A stretch of 64,000 bases of DNA from positions 17,623 through 81,622 of the forward strand of contig CALEYW010000089.1 in NCBI GenBank assembly GCA_937927945.1. Direction: 5' to 3'. Shown one piece after another: positions 37,273-47,564 of this stretch (its first letter is position 1; every line of letters begins with the position of its first letter). Position numbers and translations under genes: made by a program. The notes below the pieces were generated by a model. The model saw nothing but the letters and a program-made list of their open reading frames with translations, did not search any database and was not told where the DNA came from. The DNA comes from an uncultured candidate division WPS-2 bacterium (GTDB lineage: Bacteria > Vulcanimicrobiota > Vulcanimicrobiia > Vulcanimicrobiales > Vulcanimicrobiaceae).

Positions 37273-40200
37273 TCAGCAGAACGGCGCGACAGCAGACAGC
37301 GGCGAACTGCGCAGGATGCGGTCGAACGGGAAACCGCCGTTGGCGACGGCAGCACGGATCTCGGCCGCCGCCGGCTGGCCCGGCGGCGGACCGACGTCGG
37401 CGCCGGTTCCGCCGGGCAGCAGCTCGACGGCGAGCACGCTGAGCCCCGCTGCCGGCGGCAAATGCACCGACGCCAAGATCGTCGCCAGCTCCGCTTGATG
37501 AAACACGGCGAGGCCGATGCGATCGCGCCGGTGCGCCGAGTCCAAAACCAGCCGTTCCAGGTAGGGCCGCACCTCCGGAGGGATTCCTTGTAATTCGCGG
37601 TTCACGAACACGCCCGGCACCGTCGCGAGCAAGATGTTCCGCATCGTCGCGCCGTCCGCTTGCACGACTTGTGCGTACATGAAGAACCACAGCGACGTCT
37701 TCGGCCGCTCGAACGGGCTCACCAGGGCGACGCCGTTGAGGACGGGCGTCGCGTACGGCGCCGTCGCGACGATGAAGCTGTCGGTGCCCAACAGCAGATT
37801 GCCGGAGGTTGCGAGCGGCGAGAACGCGGGTTCCAAGCGGAACGGGGTTTGCGGGGCTTCGCGCAGCGCCCGGACGAGCACCGGCGTCGGGATCGTCACG
37901 TTGATGCGCCCTGCGTGGCAGGTCAGGGGCGGTGCCGGGTGCTGAACGCCGACGACGCGCAGCGCGCCGCCGAAGCGCGCGTTGGCGGTCGACCACCAGC
38001 GCAGATCGCCCGGTGGTCCCGCGTGACCGATGCGCAGCTCGTAGGTGTAGAAACCGAACAGCTCGGGATCCGTCGGGTCGACGCCCGGCGGCAACGGAAG
38101 CAGGAAATGCAACGGCGAGTCGTGCGCGCGCTCGAGCTGCGTCATCGCGGTGATGCCGGCGCGATCGTCGGTGTCATTCGGGAAGACGATGCGCACCAGT
38201 TCCGGATCGAGCGGCAGCGGTGGATCGCTATCCGGCACGACGGCCGGTTGCGCGCTATACAGAATCGGGTCGGCGCCGTGCGCGAGGACACGCGCGAACA
38301 GCGCGTCGCCGACGTCGTTCGCGATCGGTGCCGTCAGCTCGATCCAGAGCGCGCGCCGGCGCGGCTCCGTCGACGCGTACAACGGACCGGCAACGTACGG
38401 CGAAAGCGCGAGTCCGACCGACGCGATCGCGGGCACCTGCGCCGGCGGAATCGCGATCGGCAGCCGCAGATCGAGCGGAGCGTTGGCGAGCTCCGGCCCG
38501 GTGAGCGGGAGCGGCGGGGTCGTAAAAACGGGCTGCGGTGACGGCATCGGAAGCGGTGCCCCCGCCGCGGTCCGATTCGGTACCACGAACCAGCGGTGCT
38601 GCAACGATTGCGGGAAGCCGCCCGCGACCGGTTCGTGCGGATCGACGGCGTCGAGAAAGATCAGCCGCGTACGCGCACGCTCTTGCCCACTCGGCGAGGT
38701 CGTCGCCTCGCTGCCGAGCACGCGCGGAATCGTCAGCGCGCCGACCGCGCTGCACTGCGATTCGGATTGGGTCGGCACGCCGCGCAGCACGGTGAGACCG
38801 GCGGCGGTGAGACCGTCCCACGTCCAATCGCGTTCGAGATCGACGACGACCGCGATCACCCACAAGCGCAGGAGCTCGCCGGTCGCGCCGAACGTCAACG
38901 TCTCGCCGTCCGCGGAGATCGTGGTGCGCAGCGCGCGCGACGCGCCGAACACGATGCGGCGTCCGGGCGGGCTCGCAAGCGTGTCGCCGTTCGCGACCAC
39001 CCCGAGCTGGTCGGCGAGTTGCGCGACGAGCGATGGCGCCGCGACATTCGGCGGACGCCTGAACAAGAAACCGCGCACCGGCTCCTCGGCGTCTGCACGT
39101 TCGAGCAGCGGGTCTTCCGCGGTCGGCTCCATCCGCGCCGCGACCGTCGCCGCCAGCGACTGTTCGGCTTGCGGCGCGAAATACGCGGGCTCATCGCTGC
39201 GCAGCACGCCGCGCACCGTGATTTGGATGTCGCGTCCGCGCGGGATGAGCAACGGTCCGGAATTCGGCTGCACCGGCGCCCAGTTGACGATCGACGGCGC
39301 ATCGATGTAGACCAGCGGCACCGTCGTTCCGGGATCGGTGCTCAGCGGCGGCGGACCCTCCGTCGCTGCGAGCGTTCGCGTCGTCGTGTAGAGCGTCAGG
39401 AACGGGCCGCTTGCGGTTCCGACGTCGTGCAGCGGATGGCGCACCGCAACTTCGATCGAGACCGCCACGACGTCCGGGTCGGGAAGACCGGCAATCGGCT
39501 GCGACTTATCGAGCGCGACGGTAACGAGGGCGTTGCGGATCGCGTCACGCGCGGCCGTATCGTCGCCGAGATGCGTATAGAGCACCTCCGGATACGCGAT
39601 CAGCGGACGGCCCACGAAAAGCGAGTCCGGCGTCTTCGTGTTTGCTCCGACGACCCGCACTTGCGGCGGCTTCGGTGGCACCAGCCGTTGGAACGTCTGC
39701 GAAGCGACGGCGGCGGGATCGGGTTCGATCGCGCCGTCGGTCAGCACCGGCCCGCCGCTGCTGTGGTCGGCGAGCCGCACCCGGAACTCGTAGGTGTGGC
39801 CGTACGAGAGCAGCGTCGTCAAGCCGACCGCAGTGCGCTTGGGCGGCTCCGGCGCGGCACGCGCCGTCAGCGCGCGCGGCACCGGATCGGGCTCGCATAA
39901 CGAGCCGCCGCGCCAGGTTGCGAAATACCGCGGCAGCCACGCGTCGCCGCCGGCCGGATCGGCGGGACGCGTCGGAACAGGCTCGACCGCCAACTCGCCG
40001 GTGAACGTTCCCAGCGACGACGGAAGCACGGTCGTGACGTTGACCAGCGACTCCCATACCGGCGCCTTGAACGGGCCGCCGGGCGTGGCCGGCGAGACGT
40101 CAGCGACGTCGACGCGATAGCCGAGCACGCCGAGCGGCGTCTGCGGCGCGGTTTGCAGCGTCCCGCCGCGCCGCGCGGCGAGCAGCGCTAGCTGATCGTT

Positions 40201-41154
40201 GTGCCAAGCGACGACTTGATGGTCGTCCCAGCCGACCTGGATTCCGAGATCGCTGCCGGGAGTCAGGAGACCGTCGCCGATCGCGGCTTCGGCGTTTTGC
40301 GGCTGCGCGCTGTGCACCAGCTTCGCGAAGCCGTCGGCGTAGACGTCGGCCGCGATGAGCGAACTGTCCTGCGGCGGGCCGCCGGGATTGTCGACCGTGA
40401 ATTCCACGGCCGCGAAGACCGATCGCGGCGTCGCGTCGAGCGGCGGAATGCGCGCCGCGTGCAGGCGGATCGCACCGGGGTTCGTCGTCGCGGCTTGCGC
40501 CCACGGATCCGTCGAGGCGAGCGCGACGAAGACGTAGGCACCTTGCGCGAATGCCTTGGCGTCGGCAGCGGGAAGCGTGATCGAAAGCGCGTAGCGCAAG
40601 CCCAGCTGCGTCGCGAGAATCGGCTGGCGCATCGCGTACGAGATGACCTCGCCCCAGCCGACCGTCATCTGCGGCGGCTGGTTCGTCACCGTCTTCTGAC
40701 CGCGCACCGCGCAGCCGAAATCGTCATCGGTCGTCGTGAGATTGCCGTCTGCCGGGCCGCCTCCGGCCGCCAGATACGACGGCGGCAGCGCCTTGCGAAT
40801 GCGCGGCGTGACGGGCGGCTGCGTCGCGGGCGGCCCGATCGTCTTGCCGCTCGCGGTCACCGCGTTCTGCAGCAGCGTGAACGTTGCGAGAGGGTCGGCG
40901 GAGAGTGACGTCACCGTCGGCGTCAACGTGAGCGCGCCGGCCTGGGTGTTCGGCAGCGCTGCCAGCCCTTCGTTCACGAATACCGTGAACGCGGGCGCGC
41001 CCTTCACGAACGACGGCGTCGCGGGGTTCGCCCCGATGAGTGGGCCTGCCAGCGGGTCGGCGCTCGGGATCAGCATGACGTTGAGCGTCAGCGTGTCCTT
41101 CCCGTTCCAATGCTGCGGAAAGGTCATCATGACGAGGCGAAGCGGATCTGCCAT
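37273..41154 (-). CDS. Giant protein of unknown function (1293 aa), partner of giant B
   Basis: 1293 residues, not recognised. No signal peptide or membrane segment: it starts MADPLRLVMMTFPQHWNG and reads like a string of beta-sandwich modules rich in Pro, Asp and Ala, with few cysteines. One region near residue 430 has LSYGHTYEFRVRLADHSS, as in carbohydrate-binding or fibronectin-like strands, and another near 1055-1090 (DPELFGFYTYELRIGHAGPP). It starts 12 bases after giant gene B and is surely co-transcribed with it. Codon use matches the flanks, so the frame is real: open for 3.9 kb with protein-like composition. I cannot assign an enzyme class. Confidence 0.75.
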   Translation of the reverse strand: MADPLRLVMMTFPQHWNGKDTLTLNVMLIPSADPLAGPLIGANPATPSFVKGAPAFTVFVNEGLAALPNTQAGALTLTPTVTSLSADPLATFTLLQNAVTASGKTIGPPATQPPVTPRIRKALPPSYLAAGGGPADGNLTTTDDDFGCAVRGQKTVTNQPPQMTVGWGEVISYAMRQPILATQLGLRYALSITLPAADAKAFAQGAYVFVALASTDPWAQAATTNPGAIRLHAARIPPLDATPRSVFAAVEFTVDNPGGPPQDSSLIAADVYADGFAKLVHSAQPQNAEAAIGDGLLTPGSDLGIQVGWDDHQVVAWHNDQLALLAARRGGTLQTAPQTPLGVLGYRVDVADVSPATPGGPFKAPVWESLVNVTTVLPSSLGTFTGELAVEPVPTRPADPAGGDAWLPRYFATWRGGSLCEPDPVPRALTARAAPEPPKRTAVGLTTLLSYGHTYEFRVRLADHSSGGPVLTDGAIEPDPAAVASQTFQRLVPPKPPQVRVVGANTKTPDSLFVGRPLIAYPEVLYTHLGDDTAARDAIRNALVTVALDKSQPIAGLPDPDVVAVSIEVAVRHPLHDVGTASGPFLTLYTTTRTLAATEGPPPLSTDPGTTVPLVYIDAPSIVNWAPVQPNSGPLLIPRGRDIQITVRGVLRSDEPAYFAPQAEQSLAATVAARMEPTAEDPLLERADAEEPVRGFLFRRPPNVAAPSLVAQLADQLGVVANGDTLASPPGRRIVFGASRALRTTISADGETLTFGATGELLRLWVIAVVVDLERDWTWDGLTAAGLTVLRGVPTQSESQCSAVGALTIPRVLGSEATTSPSGQERARTRLIFLDAVDPHEPVAGGFPQSLQHRWFVVPNRTAAGAPLPMPSPQPVFTTPPLPLTGPELANAPLDLRLPIAIPPAQVPAIASVGLALSPYVAGPLYASTEPRRRALWIELTAPIANDVGDALFARVLAHGADPILYSAQPAVVPDSDPPLPLDPELVRIVFPNDTDDRAGITAMTQLERAHDSPLHFLLPLPPGVDPTDPELFGFYTYELRIGHAGPPGDLRWWSTANARFGGALRVVGVQHPAPPLTCHAGRINVTIPTPVLVRALREAPQTPFRLEPAFSPLATSGNLLLGTDSFIVATAPYATPVLNGVALVSPFERPKTSLWFFMYAQVVQADGATMRNILLATVPGVFVNRELQGIPPEVRPYLERLVLDSAHRRDRIGLAVFHQAELATILASVHLPPAAGLSVLAVELLPGGTGADVGPPPGQPAAAEIRAAVANGGFPFDRILRSSPLSAVAPFC

Positions 41155-41166
41155 CGTTTTCGTCCT

Positions 41167-44100
41167 TTATGTGAGCGCGATCGTTTCGCTGAAGCCCCAC
41201 GACCCGTCGAAGTCGACGCTGATCACCCAGCAGATGCTGATGTGAATGCCGACCGAAACTTGCGCGGCGAGCGTCGCGTCCGGGGGCGGGAGTGCCGCGG
41301 GGAAGCTGACCGAGATCGCGGCCATCAACGTCAGCGATGCGCTCGCGACGCCGCCGAGCACGTCGACGTCGGCGTTGCCGGTCAGCATCAGCGTGATCGT
41401 GATCGTGCCGGTGGCGACGGCGAGGCTGATGCTGACGACGATCGAGGCGCTGCCCGACGCGACGACGACGTCGATCGCAAGCCCGAGGCCGAGACCAGCC
41501 TCGATGTACACCGCGAGACCGCCGCCTTGAACGCCGAGCTCGATCGCTCCGTTCCCCGCGAGCGGCGAGACGACCCATTGGAACGGATCGGTCTTGCTGC
41601 CGATGCCGACGTGGAAGCCCAAGTCGCCCGGTATCGTCGCGCTGAATCCGAGATCGATGCCGAGATGGGTGATCTCGCCGAATCCTAGCGGAATCGACGG
41701 CAGCGTGAAGCCCTGACGCACCGAGAGCGTCTGGCCCGAGAACCCCACGTCGAGATCGGCGTCGCCGCCGAGGCTCTTCGCGAGTTCGCTCAACCCGCTG
41801 AACAAGCTCTGCACCGCGCTCAGCGCGCTTCCATAGTAGACCTGCAGCCCGGACCCACCGCCTGGACCGATGAAGCCGGGCTTGATCGACGCGCCGGCTT
41901 GGAATCCGCCGGCGACCGTCAGCAGCGGATCGTTGCCGAAGCCGTCGACCTTCGCCTTGAAACTGAGATTGTTCAGCGTCAACGACCAATTCGGCGCGCT
42001 GGGATTCGCGTCGAGGACGAGCGTGCCGTGGAAGGGCAGATCGCTCGCCGAGTTTGTCGGATCGGCCGGATTCGGCGCGCTGTACGACAGCAGCAAATGG
42101 ACGATCGCGATGTCGAGCAGCGAGCGATCGGGAACGGAATACGGTCCGGTCGGCCAATCGTAGGTGTGCTTGAACCCGTCGGCGTTCAGCGGGAGACCGT
42201 CGGTCGACGGAATCTGCAACACGTTGCCGATGTCGGGGAAGATGTCGCCGATACCGAGCAGCGCCCCGACGTCGGCGAGCTTCGGCACGTTGCCGAAGCC
42301 GAGTGCCCCGCCGGTGTCGTTGACGAGCGGGTGCTCGAGGAACGTCTTCGACGATCCGGTGCCTTGCAGCACGCCGTAGAACGTCTGCGGATTGTCGACG
42401 CTTTGCGCGTCCTCGGGATCGAGCAGCCGGAAGCCGCTCGCAAACGTCCCCGCGTTGGTCGGCGGCGGGTTGGCGCTCGGAAGCCCGACGGTGAACGGAA
42501 TCGGCGTTGCGGGATCGATCGGCGTTGGACGTGCCGCACCGGTTGCGCGGCGTGCGATGCTCCACTGGCCGTCTTTCGGCAGCCGCGGCGTCCCGAAAAT
42601 CGCCGTCTGCAGGTTCGGCGTCGCGCCCGCCGCAACGGCCGCACCGAAGCTCGACACGTTGAGCGTGAACTTCGTGTCATCCGTCCCGCCGATGCGCGCG
42701 ATGCAGTGGGCGGTGCCGACCACTCGACCTTGCTGCTGCATCAAAGCGATGATGTCCGCGGGCGACGGAGGCAGTCCGGCCGTGTCGTTCGCATAGCCTT
42801 GGATCGTCGTGCCGACCGCCGTCTTCGCCGGATTCGCGCCGTCCGCCGCGATGAACAGGCCGGCCCCGTACGCGACGTCGGCGTCGAAGGTGCACGGCGT
42901 GTAGTCGTGTTCGTTGACGCCGCTGCCGACCTTGATCACTTGATCGCTGAACCGGATGTTTCGCACGTTGCTCAGGGTGAGGACCGGTCCGGGGAGAATC
43001 CGGTTTTGGAGCAGCTCGAAGGTTCCGCTCGCGACGGCTTTCCATCCGGTGTCGTGCTTGATCACCTCGCCTGCATCATCGCGGTCGAACGTGATCGTGC
43101 GCTGCAAACGAATCGACCACGGCAGGATCCACGTCTGCAGCGTGACGAGCTCGTGCGCCGTACGGCCGAGCAGCACGTTGAAGAGCGCGCGGACGACGCC
43201 GGTGTCGTTCGGGATCGGATCGTGCCAATCGGAGAATGTCGCCGTTCCGTAGCCGGAGAGGTCGACCCGTCCGACGGGAATGACGTGCGTGCCGTGGTAC
43301 GATCCGCTCGGACCGAAGTTCTGGTCCCAGTAAAATGCTGGGCTCGTCGGGATCGTTGGGCCCAGGCCGAGCACTTGCGAGCCGTAGCCCGACGACGCCG
43401 TTCCGTTGAAGTTGATGTCGGTCGTGCCGGGCAGCGTGACCGTCAGCGGATTGCCGCTCGGCGCACCTTTGATCGACAACGCGCGTGCGGTCGCGAGTCC
43501 GGCATTCGTAAACGTCGCCGAGGGGATCGCGTACGACGGGCCCGTTCCGCCTTGCCGCGTGTCGGACATGTGCGCAACGATCCCGAACGGCAAGGTGAAG
43601 GTCGTATTCGATCCGGCCTTGGCGGCACGTTGCTGATAGGCTTGCAGCGCCACGACCGGAACGAGCGGTGCCGGGTCGGTCGTCGCGACGAGGAACAACG
43701 TCGGGGTTCCGTCGTTGGGCGCGAACGCCGCGAGCCACTGCGGCACGGCGCCGGTCGCGTCGACGACCGGTTCCCACGAGATGCCCGGCACCGTGAACAC
43801 GAACGTGTCCGCGCTCGGCGCGTTGAGCTGGAGCTGGTCGAACGCGAAGTGTGAGACCCCCGCGGTCGTCACCGCCAGTCCCCATTGATCGGCGTTCGTC
43901 GAGACGTCGAGCAACGCGAAGCCGATACCGCCGCGCACCGCGTCGGCCGGCGGCGCGAACCCGAAGTCGCGCGTCGCGAGCGGCGCAGCCGCAAAGGTCG
44001 GGGCAGCCGCGCCGGCGGGCTGTGCCGGGACCACCTCGAGCGTCAGCCGCGGAGTAGTCACCGGAGTCCACGTAACCGTCGCAACCACCCCGGCGATGAG

Positions 44101-45516
44101 TTCCTGCGCGGGGCTCGCGATGTAGTTCGCCGCGTACGGATCGGGAAACGTCGGGATGATGACGCCGGTCGGGAAACCGATCTCGAGCGTCCCGCTGATG
44201 CGATCGTTCAGAAGCGTTCCGTTCAAGAGAAAGGCGTCAGGCGTGCCGACAGGGATCAGCGCGTTACGTGCGATCAGCGCGATCGACGACGGCGCGAGCG
44301 GCGTCAGCGTCGAGAGGACGTCGATCGTTACAGCGGTGGCCGTGTGTGAGCGCGAGAGCAGCGCCGGACCTTGCAGCGCGATGCGGACTCCATCAGCGCC
44401 GACCGGCCGATCGACCCGCGCATCGAGCACACCCGGCACGAGCACGAGTTCTTGCGTCGGCGTCGAGCTGAAAGCAACGAGCGAGCCGCCCGCTGAATCG
44501 AAGATGATCTCCGATTCGGGAAGCGCAAGCGGCGGACGCGTCGGCGGTAACGGCGACGGCGGCGGAGGAGTCTTCCACAACGCATAGCGCTGGTGGATGC
44601 GCGCCGCGCCGGTCGCCACCAAACCCACGAGTCGCGCGGGAGTCAGCGCGAACGAGGCCCCGGCGAGCGGCTGAGCTTTCGTCTGCGTGCCGAACCGAGC
44701 CGACAAGCCCGCCCCGGTGACGACGATGATTCCCCAGGCGTCGGCCGGGTCGGGCAACGCATTCGGCGCGGCGTCGATGATCGGGAACTCGACGCCCCCG
44801 GAGACGATCGGGGCCGTTCCGAAGACGCGGAAGTCGGTTGATTTCGAGAGACCGACGGTGAACTTCGTTTGGTCCACTTTGCACGGCAGCGCGACGTGCG
44901 GGGTCGTGAAATCCACTTCGAGCGGCGCGGCCACTTCGGGCTCGAGCGTCACCGTTTGGCCATACAGCGTCGCGGTCGCCGTGCCGGACAGCGCGATCGT
45001 CGCGGCCGCCGGCGCGAAGGTGATCGAGGCGTGCGCCGACGGGGTCAGTTTCGCCGCCAGAAAATCCGCACCGATCGGATCGCTCGGCGGCCCGGTTACC
45101 GTCGTCGTCGCCGATGCGACGTCGAAGCGCAGCGCGGCGCTCGCGTCGAGCGTAATCTTGCCCTGCGTGAACTGAACGTTGCCGGTGACGTGCAGCGACG
45201 CGCCGGCGAACGGGATGCCGACGAAGCCCGCCGTCGCCGCGAATGGGCCGCCGAGCTGCGTCGCCAGAAACCACAGCGTTCCGCTCTGCAACGTGACGTT
45301 CGGGCCGGTCGGCGCGGGCGCGAGACCCGGCGTGATGACGTATCCGAAGGTCGTCGTGCCGCGAATCAGCGCGGTCGTAACCGCGGGATGCGGCGGTGGA
45401 AGGTGGATCGGGATGGGGACCGGAGGCACCGCGATCGGTACGTGCGGAAACGCCGCTCGAACGCGATCGACCTTCCCGACCAAATCGGTCAGCGCGTGCG
45501 CGTCGAGCGTCTGCAT
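41167..45516 (-). CDS. Giant protein of unknown function (1449 aa), partner of giant A
   Basis: 1449 residues, not recognised. No classical signal peptide (MQTLDAHALTDLVGKVDRVR). A Pro-rich stretch (about 28-46) precedes long beta-rich regions with many Thr/Ala strands. The C-terminal about 250 residues are Gly/Ala/Val-rich alternating strands (LGFHVGIGSKTD, GLAVYIEAGLGLGLAIDV, SASIVVSISLAVATGTIT) that could form a long beta-sheet or lipid-groove-like structure. It lies 159 bases downstream of the S53 peptidase and 12 bases before giant A. The last segment ends WVISVDFDGSWGFSETI. Confidence 0.75.
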   Translation of the reverse strand: MQTLDAHALTDLVGKVDRVRAAFPHVPIAVPPVPIPIHLPPPHPAVTTALIRGTTTFGYVITPGLAPAPTGPNVTLQSGTLWFLATQLGGPFAATAGFVGIPFAGASLHVTGNVQFTQGKITLDASAALRFDVASATTTVTGPPSDPIGADFLAAKLTPSAHASITFAPAAATIALSGTATATLYGQTVTLEPEVAAPLEVDFTTPHVALPCKVDQTKFTVGLSKSTDFRVFGTAPIVSGGVEFPIIDAAPNALPDPADAWGIIVVTGAGLSARFGTQTKAQPLAGASFALTPARLVGLVATGAARIHQRYALWKTPPPPSPLPPTRPPLALPESEIIFDSAGGSLVAFSSTPTQELVLVPGVLDARVDRPVGADGVRIALQGPALLSRSHTATAVTIDVLSTLTPLAPSSIALIARNALIPVGTPDAFLLNGTLLNDRISGTLEIGFPTGVIIPTFPDPYAANYIASPAQELIAGVVATVTWTPVTTPRLTLEVVPAQPAGAAAPTFAAAPLATRDFGFAPPADAVRGGIGFALLDVSTNADQWGLAVTTAGVSHFAFDQLQLNAPSADTFVFTVPGISWEPVVDATGAVPQWLAAFAPNDGTPTLFLVATTDPAPLVPVVALQAYQQRAAKAGSNTTFTLPFGIVAHMSDTRQGGTGPSYAIPSATFTNAGLATARALSIKGAPSGNPLTVTLPGTTDINFNGTASSGYGSQVLGLGPTIPTSPAFYWDQNFGPSGSYHGTHVIPVGRVDLSGYGTATFSDWHDPIPNDTGVVRALFNVLLGRTAHELVTLQTWILPWSIRLQRTITFDRDDAGEVIKHDTGWKAVASGTFELLQNRILPGPVLTLSNVRNIRFSDQVIKVGSGVNEHDYTPCTFDADVAYGAGLFIAADGANPAKTAVGTTIQGYANDTAGLPPSPADIIALMQQQGRVVGTAHCIARIGGTDDTKFTLNVSSFGAAVAAGATPNLQTAIFGTPRLPKDGQWSIARRATGAARPTPIDPATPIPFTVGLPSANPPPTNAGTFASGFRLLDPEDAQSVDNPQTFYGVLQGTGSSKTFLEHPLVNDTGGALGFGNVPKLADVGALLGIGDIFPDIGNVLQIPSTDGLPLNADGFKHTYDWPTGPYSVPDRSLLDIAIVHLLLSYSAPNPADPTNSASDLPFHGTLVLDANPSAPNWSLTLNNLSFKAKVDGFGNDPLLTVAGGFQAGASIKPGFIGPGGGSGLQVYYGSALSAVQSLFSGLSELAKSLGGDADLDVGFSGQTLSVRQGFTLPSIPLGFGEITHLGIDLGFSATIPGDLGFHVGIGSKTDPFQWVVSPLAGNGAIELGVQGGGLAVYIEAGLGLGLAIDVVVASGSASIVVSISLAVATGTITITLMLTGNADVDVLGGVASASLTLMAAISVSFPAALPPPDATLAAQVSVGIHISICWVISVDFDGSWGFSETIALT

Positions 45517-45675
45517 GCGATCACCGCATCTCTTCTCGGGACGAGAACGACGAGGGAGTCCGTTGGGTAGAGTCCGACGCTAGCAGACGAAGGCTGCGCC
45601 GTCATTATGTGCTCGTCGGGTGTGACGCTCGCCACGCCGAGCCGAGGAAGACGGCGGGCGAACGCTCGCGGCAGA
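45517..45675. other. Gap between the S53 peptidase and giant B
   Basis: 159 bases on the path from the peptidase gene to giant gene B. It holds no gene. It is long enough for a promoter of the giant pair, but no convincing -35/-10 is seen; the peptidase transcript may simply continue. Confidence 0.2.
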
Positions 45676-47253
45676 TCAGGGAACGCGACGCGGTGAAGCG
45701 CTGCCGCCGCGTGGCGCCGGCGATCCAAGCGCGATCTCGAGCGCCGAGCCGTTCGGGCTGCCCAGCCCCGTGCACGCGTCCCAGCCGGACGCAGCCGAAT
45801 ACGCGCCGTTCGTTCCTTGCGTGATGTCGCGGAACGCACTTGCGTGTGTGTAGAGCGCGGCGTTGATGAACCCGAGCGTCGAACCGCGACGTTCGTTCAG
45901 CAGCGCGACGAGACCGGCCCAGAGCGGCGCTACCGCGCTCGTGCCGCCGAGGATCTGGTTTTGACCGTCGACGACGATCGCGTACCCGGTCTGCGGATCG
46001 GCGTCGCCCGCCACGTCGGGTACGCCTCGTCCGACGCGGCCGCTGGGATTTGCCGAGACCGGAACCCCGACGCCGCTTTGCCACGAAGGCAGCGCGAACA
46101 CGTCGCTGACACCGCCGCCGGTCGCACCATTGCCCGCGCCGTCGTTCCAGACCGTCTCGCTCGCGATCGTCGTACCCGAACCGCGCAAGCTCGTTCCTCC
46201 GCACGCGACGACGTGCGGGCTCGACGACGGGAAATCGACGTGCGCCTTACCGTCAGCCACGCCGTCGGAGGAACCGCTGTCGCCGGCCGCGGTGGTGACC
46301 GTGACGCCGAGCGTGGCGGCGTCCGCGAACGCCTGATCGTAGTTCGTCAACGACTGCTGCGTCCAGGTCGATTCCGGTCCGCCCCAACTGATCGAGACGA
46401 TCGTCGGATGATTCGTCGCATCGTGCACGGCAGTCGTGATCGCGTCGAGAAATCCCTGATCGGTGTTGGGCGCGAAATACACCACGATCGTCGCGCCGGG
46501 CGCCAACGCGCCGGCGACTTCGATGTCGAGGAGCACCTCGCCGTCGGCACTGGTGGGGTCACCGGTCGGTGCGTTGCTGCCGCCGTCGACGCCGACGCTT
46601 ATCAGGGGTGGCGTCGCGAGACCGAGTCCTTGAAAGTATCTGTCGACGTCGGCGGGGACGTAGCCGCCGCCGAGCTCGATCAGCGCAATCGTTTGTCCCT
46701 TCCCGGTCGCATCGGTCGGAAAACCGTAGAGCCGGCCGATCTGGTTCGCGGTGAACGATACGCTCGCAGCGTGCGGCCGGCGGACGTGACGAAAATGCGC
46801 CCGCGCTTGCGGGCGGCTGTCGAGGCCGTGGACACCGCGAACGACCGGCGCGAGCGACGCCGGGACGCTCAGCGCTCCAGTGCGGCCGAGGAACGCAACC
46901 CCGTTTTGCTCGTAGCGCTGCAGTGTCGCCCCGAACGCCGCGCTCACCGTCTTCACGGTGCCGCTGAGGACGACGCTGCGACGGTTGAGGTCTGCGGCGA
47001 CGACCGTCAAGCCGAAGGTCGACGCGAAGCGTTCGACCGCCGCAACGTCCTCGGACGCAGCACCGTAGCGTTGCGCGAACTCTTCTCGCGAGAGGGTGAC
47101 GCCGCCCGCGCTCGTCGGGACAGGCGGCTGTGCACGCGGGCGCACGACGACGGTGACTTGGACGGGTTGATCCGGTGCGGCGGGGCCGACGCTCACCGCG
47201 CCGGCGGGCGCTTGGCGCTCCGATCCCTGGACGAGAACGCGCTCTTCGGCCAT
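45676..47253 (-). CDS. S53 family peptidase (sedolisin/kumamolisin type) with propeptide
   Basis: 525 residues: an N-terminal pro-domain (about 50-165, TLSREEFAQRYGAASEDVAA, VKTVSAAFGATLQRY) and a catalytic domain from about 180 (SFTANQIGRLYGFP). The Glu/Asp pair is in DGEVLLDIE (Glu239, Asp243), the oxyanion Asp325 in AAGDSGSSDG, the nucleophile Ser439 in GGTSAVAPLW, and a calcium site near the end (DITQGTNGAY, GWDACTGLG). Such peptidases are acid-active, autoprocessed and usually exported, though no standard signal peptide is seen. A TATGAT five bases before the ATG suggests a leaderless start. Confidence 0.94.
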   Translation of the reverse strand: MAEERVLVQGSERQAPAGAVSVGPAAPDQPVQVTVVVRPRAQPPVPTSAGGVTLSREEFAQRYGAASEDVAAVERFASTFGLTVVAADLNRRSVVLSGTVKTVSAAFGATLQRYEQNGVAFLGRTGALSVPASLAPVVRGVHGLDSRPQARAHFRHVRRPHAASVSFTANQIGRLYGFPTDATGKGQTIALIELGGGYVPADVDRYFQGLGLATPPLISVGVDGGSNAPTGDPTSADGEVLLDIEVAGALAPGATIVVYFAPNTDQGFLDAITTAVHDATNHPTIVSISWGGPESTWTQQSLTNYDQAFADAATLGVTVTTAAGDSGSSDGVADGKAHVDFPSSSPHVVACGGTSLRGSGTTIASETVWNDGAGNGATGGGVSDVFALPSWQSGVGVPVSANPSGRVGRGVPDVAGDADPQTGYAIVVDGQNQILGGTSAVAPLWAGLVALLNERRGSTLGFINAALYTHASAFRDITQGTNGAYSAASGWDACTGLGSPNGSALEIALGSPAPRGGSASPRRVP

Positions 47254-47564
47254 ATCGCATCATAGCCGCAAACGAACGGCCAGCGGGTAGTGCGCGCCGT
47301 CACGGGCGCCCCCTTTTCAAAAGCCGCTGCCGCCGCCCTTCGCGGTGAAGTCGATGTAGTCGATCCAAGCGTTGAGTGCCCATCCCATCACCAGAGATGT
47401 TGCCGGACGTCGCGGCGAGGCACTACGGCGGACGGTATACGGTTCGCGCGCGGCAGCCATTGCTGCGCCCTCACGCGCGGCGCGGTGGCTCGCGCTACCG
47501 CGATTTCGGTATACCTCTTGGGCGAAACTTTCGGTATGCGAGGCTTTAGCCCGGAACTACCTTT
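47254..47564. other. Upstream region of the S53/giant operon
   Basis: About 310 bases without a gene. The peptidase promoter should be at the left end (TATGAT on the minus strand at 47259-47264). The right part carries three scattered CGGTAT words (47427, 47506, 47536 areas), two of them CGGTATAC, with no further structure that I can interpret. Confidence 0.3.

Noticed and set aside
40724..42565. A 613-codon minus-strand frame spanning the boundary of the two giant genes
   Set aside because: It is in a different frame from both giants and consists mainly of Arg, Ala and Asp; the giants have protein-like strands and start/stop spacing of 12 bases.
37273..47253. Giant genes as phage tail fibres or a contractile injection system
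   Set aside because: No baseplate, sheath, tube, holin, terminase or capsid gene is near, and no collagen-like or tail-fibre repeats are present.
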